The notes beneath the pieces are model-generated. The model was not told where the DNA came from. It did no database searches and was given only the letters and a program-made list of their open reading frames with translations. Shown here piece by piece: positions 26,207 to 34,387 of a DNA stretch of 64,000 bases (within the stretch, counting starts at the first letter, position 1; every line of letters starts with the position of its first letter). The position numbers and the translations under genes were made by a program. The DNA comes from Blautia sp. (lineage in GTDB: Bacteria > Bacillota > Clostridia > Lachnospirales > Lachnospiraceae): assembly GCA_017475035.1 (NCBI GenBank), contig JAFVGK010000185.1, positions 1 through 64,000 on the forward strand, given 5' to 3'.

Positions 26207-26360
26207 AGACTGATTCTGCTGTTTTCGGGAGCCAGACTGCCGAAGCGGCAAAACGTCATCCGAGGACATTTGGGATAGCCGCGATAATAAATGGAACAAG
26301 TCTCACAGGATAAATTTACGTGGCAATCCTAAGTCAACGAACAAAACTTCGTTATGAGAG
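26207..26360 (+). repeat. Dispersed repeat R2, copy interrupted by MITE copy C
   Basis: The left part (26207-26272) has CCGAAGCGGCAA and CGTCATCCGAGGACATT; the right part (26330-26360) has AGTCAACGAACAAAACTTCGTTAT. Undisturbed copies at 30925-31020 and 51285-51390 run straight through this point, so the MITE copy was inserted into it. It ends close to the ribosome site of the DUF308 gene. Confidence 0.75.
26273..26329 (+). mobile_element. MITE-like element, copy C (57-bp internal deletion)
   Basis: Has the left 41 bases of the 154-bp element (GGATAGCCGCGATAATAAATGG ... CACAGGATAAAT) fused to its last 14-17 bases (TTACGTGGCAATCC). The junction is in AT-rich text that occurs at both points, suggesting deletion between short homologies. 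Confidence 0.75.
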
Positions 26361-26374
26361 GAGAAGGTTGAAAT

Positions 26375-26923
26375 ATGCTCTTTCAGGAATTAAGTAAATT
26401 GAGGACCAGGACGATCATGAATATGATCATCCTGATGGCAGCGGGCATCCTGCTTGTCATATGGCCTGAGGAATATACTACATATCTGATTGACAGTTTA
26501 GGCGCGGTTTTGCTGATTATTGCCGTTATACTGACATTGGATTTTGTCAGCAGCAAAAGGACGGTGGCGAATTTCGCCTTTTTTACTATTGCATTGATTC
26601 TTGCCATCACCGGTATGCTGGTACTGGTGAACGATACCGATACCCTGTATGTGCTGGGCTATGTGTTCGGCGCTTTCCTGATCGTGGATGGTCTCCATGG
26701 CATCCTGCATGCGCTGGTTTTTGCGCGCCGTTCCCAGCGCAAGGGATGGTGGGTTATGCTGCCGTTGAGTATTTGCCTGATTGTGTTCGGGTGGCTGGTT
26801 TTCTTCCATCCATACTGGAGTACACCTACTGAGCTTATGAAGGTGATCGGATGGGTGCTGTTGTTTTCAGCTGTGCTTTATGGATTGCGTTTGATCTGGG
26901 TCTGGCCAATCAAGAGCGAATAA
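26375..26923 (+). CDS. DUF308 (HdeD-family) membrane protein
   Basis: A 182-residue integral membrane protein with six hydrophobic segments arranged in pairs, typical of DUF308/HdeD. The first pair contains IILMAAGILLVIWPEEYTTY and a later one MLPLSICLIVFGWLVFFHPY, the two internal repeats of the family. The molecular function is unknown; E. coli HdeD is linked to acid resistance, which may not carry over. A GAGGAGAAGG ribosome site precedes the ATG. It lies directly upstream of the ABC1 kinase gene with a short gap and probably shares its transcript. Confidence 0.85.
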   Translation: MLFQELSKLRTRTIMNMIILMAAGILLVIWPEEYTTYLIDSLGAVLLIIAVILTLDFVSSKRTVANFAFFTIALILAITGMLVLVNDTDTLYVLGYVFGAFLIVDGLHGILHALVFARRSQRKGWWVMLPLSICLIVFGWLVFFHPYWSTPTELMKVIGWVLLFSAVLYGLRLIWVWPIKSE

Positions 26924-26935
26924 GAGGTGAATGAA

Positions 26936-28834
26936 ATGGCAAAGAGAAGAAATAGAAGAGAAAACACAGAATTTACGCAAGAGAAGCAGATGATCCAGAA
27001 GGAACTGGAGCTGAGAGAGCAGAAGAGAAAAGAGCTGGAAGATGAAATATCGAAGGCCGAGGCAGAAAGAGCCAGGATGGAAAAGGCGCTGAAGGACAAG
27101 CAGGCGTCTGCCCAGAGGGAGCTTGAAAAAACCAAACAGGAAAAGAAGGAGCTGGAGAAGGAATTAAAGACAAAACAGCACCGTCATGACAGGGAGGAAC
27201 TGAACGACGATTTAAGGAGACTCTTAAGCGGCGATATTACCGCGATGAGGAAGCGGGAAAAGACCCGCGGCGGAGAGATCCTTTCCATTTTCGCAAAGCA
27301 TAATTTCTACGCGGGGGGCTTTACTCCGGTTGAACTGCGTACAACACTGGAGGATCTCGGACCGACCTATGTAAAGATCGGACAGATCATGTCCAGCCGC
27401 GTGGATCTGCTTCCGGAAAGCTACTGTAAGGAGCTGGAAACGCTTCGGCAGAATGTAAAGCCTTTGGATCCGGCTGTCGCCCGCGCGGTGATTGAGCAGG
27501 AAACAGGCAGGAAGATTGATGAGATCTTCAGTGAATTCAGGGATGAGCCCCTTGGCTCCGCCTCGATCGGCCAGGCACATTACGGGGTTTTGAAGGACGG
27601 AACCCGCGTAGTGACAAAGGTGCAGCGGCCGCTTATCGCAAAGATGATGCGTGAGGATTTTGTCCTTCTGAGAAAGCTTGCGGGGCTCGTAGGCGGCGTT
27701 TCCGGTGAAGAGGATGACGGAAGCCAGCTGGATCTGATTTCGGTTCTCGCCGAGCTGGAGCAGGTTACCGAGGAGGAGCTCGATTTCCGCGTGGAGGCGG
27801 AGCATACCCGTTTCTTCAGGGATAACTGTATTGAGGATGCTGAAAAGGTCACCTGCCCGCGGATTATTGACGAGCTTTCGACTGAGCGGATCATGACCAT
27901 GACCTTTGTCGACGGGTACTCTGTTTCCAAGAGGGATCGTCTGATTGAGGACGGGTATGACTGCGATGAGCTTGGCACCGTGCTGATTGACAACTATATC
28001 TATCAGATTCTGGATGTCGGCACCTTCCATGGAGATCCGCATCAAGGCAATATCATGGTAACGGACGGAAAGATCTGCTGGATCGATTTTGGTATGATGG
28101 GCCATATTTCGGAGGCAAATATCAACCTGATCCAGTCTCTGATCATTGCCCTGATTGAAAGCGACCTGGAAACTCTCGTGAACTCAATTATGTCCATGGG
28201 AGCCGCTTCCTCAAAGACGAATCGTCAGAAGCTGACGGATGACGTGGATGCTTTCCTGCAGAAATATATGTCTGTGGCAAATCTGGATCAGCTTGACATG
28301 GCGGTTCTGCTGGATGATATCATGAATCTGGCTTCCGCAAATTACATCTCGCTGCCCAGTGAGTATACGATGCTTGTCCGTTCCCTGGCTACCTTCGAAG
28401 GCGTTCTGGAACAGCTTTGCCCGACCCTGAATCTTTTTGAGATGATTTCAGGCAAGCTGATGGAACGTATGCAGCAGAACTTTGACTTGCAGCAGTCTCT
28501 GATCACGGTCAGTAAAGAGGCCCTTTCTCTTGGAAAGAAGGCGGCCAGGATACCGGTCCTTACCGCGGATGTCCTGAAAAACCTTGTGAAGGGCAGGACG
28601 AAGATTAATCTGGAGCTGACCGGATATGAGGAGCTGATGAACACCTTTACCGGTACGGTCAAAAGCATGATTCTGGCTTTGTTCTCATGCGTACTGTTTT
28701 TCGGTTCCAGCATTCTGTGCCTGACGGATATTGAACCGAAGACAACTTTCGGCATGCCGATTGTCGCGTTTGCCGGTTTTATCCTTTCGATTGGGCTGGC
28801 TATTTTCACAGTCAAGAAGATGTCAGATAAATAA
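26936..28834 (+). CDS. ABC1/UbiB-family atypical kinase with N-terminal coiled coil
   Basis: A protein of about 632 residues. Residues 1-90 are a charged coiled coil, absent from classical UbiB. The ABC1 domain follows with KIGQIMSSR (the family KxGQ motif), GSASIGQAH (Ala/Ser-rich loop), the Lys in VVTKVQRP, and the catalytic FHGDPHQGN and CWIDFGMMG. Two transmembrane helices end the protein (about 580-630). Members are ATP-binding membrane-associated regulators; in respiratory bacteria UbiB supports ubiquinone synthesis, which is not expected in an anaerobic clostridium. The start is ATG 26936 after AGAGGTGA; GTG 26927 is possible. It is the third gene of the cluster after the coiled-coil and DUF308 genes. 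Confidence 0.88.
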   Translation: MAKRRNRRENTEFTQEKQMIQKELELREQKRKELEDEISKAEAERARMEKALKDKQASAQRELEKTKQEKKELEKELKTKQHRHDREELNDDLRRLLSGDITAMRKREKTRGGEILSIFAKHNFYAGGFTPVELRTTLEDLGPTYVKIGQIMSSRVDLLPESYCKELETLRQNVKPLDPAVARAVIEQETGRKIDEIFSEFRDEPLGSASIGQAHYGVLKDGTRVVTKVQRPLIAKMMREDFVLLRKLAGLVGGVSGEEDDGSQLDLISVLAELEQVTEEELDFRVEAEHTRFFRDNCIEDAEKVTCPRIIDELSTERIMTMTFVDGYSVSKRDRLIEDGYDCDELGTVLIDNYIYQILDVGTFHGDPHQGNIMVTDGKICWIDFGMMGHISEANINLIQSLIIALIESDLETLVNSIMSMGAASSKTNRQKLTDDVDAFLQKYMSVANLDQLDMAVLLDDIMNLASANYISLPSEYTMLVRSLATFEGVLEQLCPTLNLFEMISGKLMERMQQNFDLQQSLITVSKEALSLGKKAARIPVLTADVLKNLVKGRTKINLELTGYEELMNTFTGTVKSMILALFSCVLFFGSSILCLTDIEPKTTFGMPIVAFAGFILSIGLAIFTVKKMSDK

Positions 28835-28910
28835 AAAAAGGGGTCAGCCCCCATGAGCAAAGTGCGGACGGAAAAGATCACACTTTATTCATGGGGTCTG
28901 ACCCTTTTTT
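28834..28910. terminator. Long bidirectional terminator
   Basis: AAAAAAGGGGTCAG ... CATGA pairs with TCATG ... TCTGACCCTTTTTT, with an inner AGTG/CACT stem. The stop codon of the convergent lipase-like gene (28878) lies inside the stem, so termination and the gene end overlap. Confidence 0.85.
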
Positions 28911-29999
28911 CTGCAGCATGGTCTGTTTGGCGCTTTGAAAGAGTTTTCCGATGGAAGAGAAGAATTCATGCTGTTTGTTTTCCGGCATTTCATTCATGGT
29001 GCGGAACATTTCCGCCAGAACATTGATTTTGTCTTTGCCCATTTCATTGAGGGTGCGGGCGCCGGAGGCTTCCAGCAGCTGAAACAGGGAGTTGACAAAG
29101 GACTCCCGCTGGGAGTCGCCGATGCTGTCGAGCCAGCCGCGTAAGGTTTCTTCTATAAATTCACTGGTGTCCGTAATCCTGGTTTCGTGGATAAAGCGCC
29201 TGCCCATGACTTCCCAGTTGAAGGCGTCGTGCTGCATGATGCCGATGCCTTTGCTGCGGATGATCGTAGGGCGGGTCCGGTGGGTGAGCAAAAGGCCGAT
29301 TACGGAATCCTGTGGGATGAACCCTTTTATTTTCGGTATAATCCTCTGATACCCTTCTTGCCGGGTGATTTCCTCACGAAATCCCGGAGCATCGTTGGAA
29401 TAGATTTCCAGAATCCGATCCTGGATCTGTTCGGAGGAAAAAGCCGCGGCATAGACAGCGAAATTTCCACCCTTGGAATGCCCTCCGACCCTGAGAGGAC
29501 TTTGATCCCTGGCGGCAATCCGGGCAAGGTAGGCTATTGCCTGCCGCTGACCTTCCGTCTGATTCTGAAAGCTGAGATTAAAATCTTCTTTCCAGCCGAC
29601 TATGGTATCGTCGGTGCCCCGGAAAGCGACATATTTTGTCCCGTCACTTAATTCATAAGTGACAGCTGCCATCTGTGACTCTGTTGCCTGGCTGATATGG
29701 TTCACATAATCGGAAAAGCGCAGATCTGCGAAACGGGCGCTTTGTATGAGACGATCCATAAGGAACGGAGCTAATCTGGTAAAATTGGTTCTTGCCAGAA
29801 TTTCAGCGCGGGCGTGAAGCTGAAAGTACCTTTGATAGACGTCCCGCAAAGGGACACTGTCAGCGCCGGGTTCCGGAACCGCGCCGTCGAAATCCGTATA
29901 GGTAAGCTGCGCGAGAATGAGATTGTCTACTTCGTTAAAGGGATCCTGGGCAAAGGTCAGATCTCCTCTCCAGTCGAGATAATCTTCTATATTTGCCAT
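28878..29999 (-). CDS. DUF2974 (Mbeg1-like) lipase-fold protein
   Basis: A 373-residue protein of the alpha/beta-hydrolase lipase type. The nucleophile elbow GGHSKGGN is near residue 195, preceded by YVAFRGTDDTIVGWKEDF, a class 3 lipase-like oxyanion region, and followed by IYSNDAPGF. There is no signal peptide, so it is cytoplasmic. Substrate and role are not established. The C-terminal 80 residues are helical and charged. The gene has its own promoter (30137-30165) and ends within the shared terminator hairpin. Confidence 0.82.
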   Translation of the reverse strand: MANIEDYLDWRGDLTFAQDPFNEVDNLILAQLTYTDFDGAVPEPGADSVPLRDVYQRYFQLHARAEILARTNFTRLAPFLMDRLIQSARFADLRFSDYVNHISQATESQMAAVTYELSDGTKYVAFRGTDDTIVGWKEDFNLSFQNQTEGQRQAIAYLARIAARDQSPLRVGGHSKGGNFAVYAAAFSSEQIQDRILEIYSNDAPGFREEITRQEGYQRIIPKIKGFIPQDSVIGLLLTHRTRPTIIRSKGIGIMQHDAFNWEVMGRRFIHETRITDTSEFIEETLRGWLDSIGDSQRESFVNSLFQLLEASGARTLNEMGKDKINVLAEMFRTMNEMPENKQHEFFSSIGKLFQSAKQTMLQKKGSDPMNKV

Positions 30000-30136
30000 C
30001 TATTTCCCTCCTTTCAAAATGAAGTTTTGCAGGTTGACTCAATGGTCACGGATGACTATTTTGCGGCCACGTCTGCAAAAAAAAGCAGCCGTGGGCAAAA
30101 TATGTCTCCTTTCGGACAAAATTGATTTTAGTTAAT

Positions 30137-30165
30137 AAGATATCATGCAATTTTCTGTTTGACAA
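30137..30165 (-). promoter_or_regulatory. Promoter of the DUF2974 gene
   Basis: Minus strand: -35 TTGTCA (30165-30160), 17-base spacer, -10 TATCTT (30142-30137). A plus-strand TTGACA overlaps the same -35, but I see no good -10 for it. Confidence 0.55.
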
Positions 30166-30268
30166 GAAAAAAAGATTCACTCGCATTGCAAACAAAGATG
30201 TGTTATGATTCAGGCGGAAAAAGGCCAGGTATATATAAAACGTCGTTATGTATGGAGGTTACAGGGAA

Positions 30269-30820
30269 ATGAATAAAAAAGTATATATTTTTCTTGCGGA
30301 TGGATTTGAAGACATCGAAGGTCTCATGGTGGTGGATCTGCTTCGCCGTGCAAAAATGGATGTACAGACGGTTTCCATCACGGATCAGAGAGAGATTACG
30401 ACGAGCCATGGCGTTACGATGCTGACGGATACTGTTTTTGGCGAGGTGGATTTTTCGGACGCGGAGCTTTTGGTTCTGCCGGGCGGCCAGCCGGGGACCA
30501 CGCATTTAAAAGCCTTTGCGCCATTGGGAGAGCTTTTGGTAAAGACAAATGAAGAAGGCGGCCGCATCGCCGCGATCTGTGCCGCGCCGACGGTATTGTC
30601 AGGCCTTGGACTGTTAAAAGAACGCAAAGCAACCTCTTATCCGAGCTGCGAGCCGGATATGAAAGTGGCGGAATATCTGACAGATAAAGTTGTGGTTGAC
30701 GGCAATATCACCACCAGCCGGGGGCTGGGCACAGCCATTGATTTTGCATTGTCTCTGATCGGGCAGCTTGCGGGAGAAGAAGAGGCGGAGAAAATCGCCA
30801 AAGGAGTCGTATATCAATAA
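30269..30820 (+). CDS. DJ-1/PfpI family protein
   Basis: A 183-residue cytoplasmic protein of the DJ-1/ThiJ/PfpI superfamily, closest in style to YajL/DJ-1. FLADGFEDIE near the N-terminus carries the conserved Glu, LLVLPGGQPG is the family glycine loop, and AAICAAPTVL carries the nucleophile Cys. Proposed roles in the family are protein deglycase or oxidative-stress chaperone; activity here is inference. ATG 30269 is chosen, with GGAGG ten bases upstream; the frame is open from 30248. It stands alone between divergent DUF2974 and the tig operon. Confidence 0.9.
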   Translation: MNKKVYIFLADGFEDIEGLMVVDLLRRAKMDVQTVSITDQREITTSHGVTMLTDTVFGEVDFSDAELLVLPGGQPGTTHLKAFAPLGELLVKTNEEGGRIAAICAAPTVLSGLGLLKERKATSYPSCEPDMKVAEYLTDKVVVDGNITTSRGLGTAIDFALSLIGQLAGEEEAEKIAKGVVYQ

Positions 30821-30861
30821 GATTTTCTATAATTCTTCTGGTATTTTGTGTTAGGCTGTGC

Positions 30862-30867
30862 TATACT
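30862..30867 (+). promoter_or_regulatory. Possible extended -10 element upstream of tig
   Basis: TATACT preceded by TG at the extended -10 position (TGTGCTATACT). No clear -35 box is seen. It could start the tig transcript, with repeats R2 and R1 in its leader. Confidence 0.35.
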
Positions 30868-30924
30868 TGCAAAATGACTGTGTGAAAGTACCGGAGAGAG
30901 CTTTCAGCAAGAGGCATCGGGAGG

Positions 30925-31020
30925 GAGACTGATTTTGTCTTCGGCAGCCTGACTGACGAAGCGGCAAGTCGTCATCCGAAGATATTGAGTCAACGTACAA
31001 AACTTCGTTTTGGGAGGAGG
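30925..31020 (+). repeat. Dispersed repeat R2, complete copy
   Basis: Runs from GAGACTGATTTTG through GACGAAGCGGCAAG, CGTCATCCGAAGATATT and AGTCAACGTACAAAACTTCG to GGGAGGAGG. It matches 26207-26360 and 51285-51390, and in part 39302-39364. Confidence 0.7.
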
Positions 31021-31037
31021 CGGGAGCAGCTTTCCCG

Positions 31038-31072
31038 CGAAGCGATCCGTAGAATCAGGCTTTGGCCGATGC
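31038..31072 (+). repeat. Dispersed repeat R1, copy 3
   Basis: CGAAGCGATCCGTAGAATCAGG then TTTGGCCGATGC, directly following an R2 copy and 60 bases before tig. Confidence 0.6.
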
Positions 31073-31130
31073 TGTTTTATATAAGAATTATATAGGAAAT
31101 AAAGTATTATTAAAAAAGGAGCGAGCAAGA

Positions 31131-32438
31131 ATGAGTTTACAGATCGAAACACTGGAGAAAAACATGGCAAAGCTGACGATTGAGGTTGCGGTTGAGGATC
31201 TCGAGAAGGCGATGCAGAACGTTTATATGAAGATGAAGAGCAGAATTAATGTTCCCGGATTTCGTAAAGGCAAGGCGCCGCGCAAGATGATCGAGCGGGT
31301 ATACGGCGCGGAGATTTTCCTGGAAGACGCTGTGAACCAGGTGATTAATGAGAAGTATTATGAGGAACTTAAGGACAGCGATTTGGAAGTTGTTTCTTCT
31401 CCGAAGATCGACGTCGTGCAGGCTGAAGTTGGCAAGCCTGTTATTTTTACCGCAGAGGTGGCGACAAAGCCGGAGATTACTTTGGGTCAGTATCGCGGCA
31501 TTGAGGTTCCGAGACAGGATCTGACTGTTACGGACGCCGAGATAGATGCAAGGATCCGGTCCGAGCAGGAGAAGAATTCCCGTATGGTAACCGTTACCGA
31601 GCGTTCCGCCATCGACGGTGATACTCTTACCCTGGATTATAAAGGAACGATTGACGGTGTCGCTTTTGACGGCGGCACAGCGGAGAACGCTACCCTGGTG
31701 CTTGGCTCCAACAGCTTCATTCCGGGCTTTGAACAGCAGCTGATCGGCACGAGCGCGGGCTCTTCCGTGGAAGTGAAGGTTACCTTCCCGGAGAACTATC
31801 ACGCAAAAGAGCTGGCCGGCAAGGACGCCGTATTTGCCTGCGATGTTAAGAAGATCGAGGTCAAGGAGCTTCCGGAGCTGGACGATGAGTTTGCGCAGGA
31901 TGTTTCCGATTTCAATACTTTCGAGGAGTATCGCCAGAGCGTAAGAGAAGAACTGGAGAAGCAGAAAGCGGACCGCGCGAAGGAAAACCGCCGTGAGGCA
32001 GCTCTGGGCAAGGCGATCGAAAACGCGCAGATGGATATTCCGGAGGCGATGATCCAGACACAGGTTCAGAGCCAGTATGATGATTTTGCGCAGAGCGCAA
32101 GGCGTCAGGGAATCCAGCCGGAGGAGTATCTCTCCTACATGGGCCAGACACCGAGGAGCTATATGGAACAGATGCGCCCGAGGGTTACGAACGGCATCCA
32201 GGCCCGTCTCGTACTCGAGAAGATCGCCGAGACAGAGCAGATCGAGCCTACTGAAGAAGAGCTGAAGGCAGAGATCGAAAAGGCTGCTGCCAGCTCCGGG
32301 TTGAAGGTCGAAGACCTTGAAAAGATGGAAGGTATTGTAGACCAGATTAAGGAAGACTTCAGGATCAATAAGGCTCTGGAGATCCTTGGGGAGACCTCTG
32401 TTGAGGTGGATGTCCAGCCGGAAGCTGCCGCGGAATAA
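31131..32438 (+). CDS. tig: Trigger factor, ribosome-associated chaperone and prolyl isomerase
   Basis: A 435-residue protein with the three family domains. The ribosome-binding N-domain has the signature VPGFRKGKAPRKMIE (about residues 38-52), the PPIase domain (about 150-245) has the FKBP-like segment GDTLTLDYKGTIDG, and the C-terminal chaperone arms follow. It folds nascent chains at the exit tunnel. The ATG at 31131 is chosen, with AAAGGAG upstream; a longer reading frame from 31062 is not supported. It heads the conserved tig-clpP-clpX-lon-ysxC order. Confidence 0.97.
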   Translation: MSLQIETLEKNMAKLTIEVAVEDLEKAMQNVYMKMKSRINVPGFRKGKAPRKMIERVYGAEIFLEDAVNQVINEKYYEELKDSDLEVVSSPKIDVVQAEVGKPVIFTAEVATKPEITLGQYRGIEVPRQDLTVTDAEIDARIRSEQEKNSRMVTVTERSAIDGDTLTLDYKGTIDGVAFDGGTAENATLVLGSNSFIPGFEQQLIGTSAGSSVEVKVTFPENYHAKELAGKDAVFACDVKKIEVKELPELDDEFAQDVSDFNTFEEYRQSVREELEKQKADRAKENRREAALGKAIENAQMDIPEAMIQTQVQSQYDDFAQSARRQGIQPEEYLSYMGQTPRSYMEQMRPRVTNGIQARLVLEKIAETEQIEPTEEELKAEIEKAAASSGLKVEDLEKMEGIVDQIKEDFRINKALEILGETSVEVDVQPEAAAE

Positions 32439-32464
32439 AGTAAGATATAATAGGAGGGGTTTAT

Positions 32465-33046
32465 ATGAGTTTGGTTCCCTATGTATTGGAGCAGACAAGC
32501 AGAGGCGAACGTACCTATGACATTTACTCCCGGCTGTTGAAGGACAGGATTATCTTTCTCGGAGAGGAAGTCAATGAAGTTACAGCCAGCCTGACAGTGG
32601 CGCAGCTCCTTTTTCTGGAGGCCGAGGATCCGGCGAAGGATATCCAGCTGTATATCAACAGCCCCGGAGGCAGCGTCAGCGCGGGCATGGCGATCTATGA
32701 TACGATGCAGTATATCAAATGCGACGTCTCTACGATCTGTCTTGGCCTTGCGGCTTCGATGGGCGCGTTCCTGCTTGCGGGCGGCGCGAAGGGCAAGCGT
32801 TATGCGCTGCCGAATGCGACGATCATGATTCATCAGCCCTCCGGCGGAGCGCAGGGACAGGCTACGGAGATTCAGATCGCGGCAGAGCATATTCTGAAGA
32901 CGAAGAAATCTTTGAATGAGATATTGGCTCAAAATACAGGCCAGCCCTATGAAGTGATCGCGAGAGACACGGAAAGGGACAATTATATGACCGCGGATGA
33001 AGCGAAGGAATACGGCATCATCGATGGTGTGGTTGTACATAAATAA
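32465..33046 (+). CDS. clpP: ATP-dependent Clp protease proteolytic subunit
   Basis: A 193-residue serine protease that forms a tetradecameric barrel. The catalytic Ser lies in [12 protein letters not shown], His in MIHQPSGG, and the Asp follows in the C-terminal [26 protein letters not shown] is the oxyanion strand region. It works with ClpX, encoded 16 bases downstream. AGGAGGGG precedes the ATG. Length is normal. Confidence 0.98.
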   Translation: MSLVPYVLEQTSRGERTYDIYSRLLKDRIIFLGEEVNEVTASLTVAQLLFLEAEDPAKDIQLYINSPGGSVSAGMAIYDTMQYIKCDVSTICLGLAASMGAFLLAGGAKGKRYALPNATIMIHQPSGGAQGQATEIQIAAEHILKTKKSLNEILAQNTGQPYEVIARDTERDNYMTADEAKEYGIIDGVVVHK

Positions 33047-33061
33047 AAAGGGAAAAAACGA

Positions 33062-34387
33062 ATGGCGGAAAAAGGGATAAAAGGCAGGGAAAGAATACGG
33101 GATACCAGGCTTCGCTGCTCTTTTTGCGGACGTGCGGAGGAGCAGGTATCAAAGCTGATCTCCGGTCCGGACGGTGTCTATATTTGTGATATCTGCATCG
33201 GGCTGTGCAATGATATACTGGAAGAAGATGAGCTCGAGCTTTCCAGACTGGATCTGGGGACGGGCATCAATCTTATGCGGCCGGAGGATATTCATGGGAT
33301 CCTGGATGATTATGTCATCGGCCAGGATCAGGCGAAGAAAGCCTTGGCGGTAGCCGTCTACAATCATTATAAGCGTGTCCTTGCCTCTAAAAACCTGGAT
33401 GTGGAGCTGCAGAAAAGCAATATACTGATGCTTGGTCCTACAGGCTGCGGCAAGACGCTCCTGGCGCAGACACTTGCACGGCTTTTAAATGTGCCTTTCG
33501 CGATTGCGGATGCCACGACACTGACGGAAGCCGGTTATGTCGGCGAGGATGTGGAAAATATACTTTTAAAGATTATCCAGGCTGCGGATTATGACATTGA
33601 GAAAGCCCAGTATGGCATTATCTATATTGATGAGATCGATAAGATCACGCGGAAATCAGAAAACGTCTCTATTACCAGAGACGTATCCGGCGAGGGCGTC
33701 CAGCAGGCCTTGCTGAAGATTCTCGAGGGAACCGTGGCGAGCGTTCCGCCTCAGGGAGGCAGGAAGCACCCGCATCAGGAGTTTCTGACGATTGACACGA
33801 CGAATATCCTGTTTATCTGCGGCGGTGCTTTTGACGGTCTGGAAAAAATCATCGAGTCCCGTCAGGACACCAAGGCGATCGGCTTCGGTGCCGAGGTGAT
33901 TGCAAAAGAAGAGAGAAACGTGGGCGAGATCTTTAAGGATGTCATGCCTGAGGATCTGATTAAATTCGGTCTGATTCCGGAGTTTGTCGGCAGAGTGCCC
34001 GTTGTGGTGACTTTGGACGGCCTGGATGAAGATGCTCTGGTCCGGATCCTGAAGGAGCCGAAAAATGCTTTGACCAAGCAGTTTAAGAAGCTTTTTGAGC
34101 TGGACGGCGTGAAGCTGGAATTCGAAGACGAAGCCCTGACGGTTATGGCAAAGCAGGCCTTAAAGAGAAAAACCGGAGCCAGAGGACTGCGTGCCATTAT
34201 GGAAAGCCTGCTGATGGATCTGATGTACAGCGTGCCTTCCGATACGACGATCCGTGAGGTCCTGATTACCCAGGAGAATGCGGAGGGAAACGGAGATCCC
34301 AGAGTGATTCACGGGGATCCGCCGGCGGCACTGGCGAAACGGGCCGGAAGGATGCGCCGCAGCAGCGGACGCTTTGTGAGCGCGTGA
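33062..34387 (+). CDS. clpX: ATP-dependent Clp protease ATPase subunit ClpX
   Basis: A 441-residue AAA+ unfoldase. The N-terminal zinc finger has four Cys ([10 protein letters not shown] and CDICIGLC), Walker A is GPTGCGKT, Walker B is [11 protein letters not shown], and sensor 2 is in [12 protein letters not shown]. It hands unfolded substrates to ClpP. The gene overlaps lon by GTGA, so it is likely coupled. The C-terminus is slightly longer than usual and ends with a basic tail ([12 protein letters not shown]). Confidence 0.97.
   Translation: MAEKGIKGRERIRDTRLRCSFCGRAEEQVSKLISGPDGVYICDICIGLCNDILEEDELELSRLDLGTGINLMRPEDIHGILDDYVIGQDQAKKALAVAVYNHYKRVLASKNLDVELQKSNILMLGPTGCGKTLLAQTLARLLNVPFAIADATTLTEAGYVGEDVENILLKIIQAADYDIEKAQYGIIYIDEIDKITRKSENVSITRDVSGEGVQQALLKILEGTVASVPPQGGRKHPHQEFLTIDTTNILFICGGAFDGLEKIIESRQDTKAIGFGAEVIAKEERNVGEIFKDVMPEDLIKFGLIPEFVGRVPVVVTLDGLDEDALVRILKEPKNALTKQFKKLFELDGVKLEFEDEALTVMAKQALKRKTGARGLRAIMESLLMDLMYSVPSDTTIREVLITQENAEGNGDPRVIHGDPPAALAKRAGRMRRSSGRFVSA

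Noticed and set aside
31137..32498. A 453-codon minus-strand frame opposite tig
   Set aside because: tig is unambiguous on the plus strand; the opposite frame shows no motifs.
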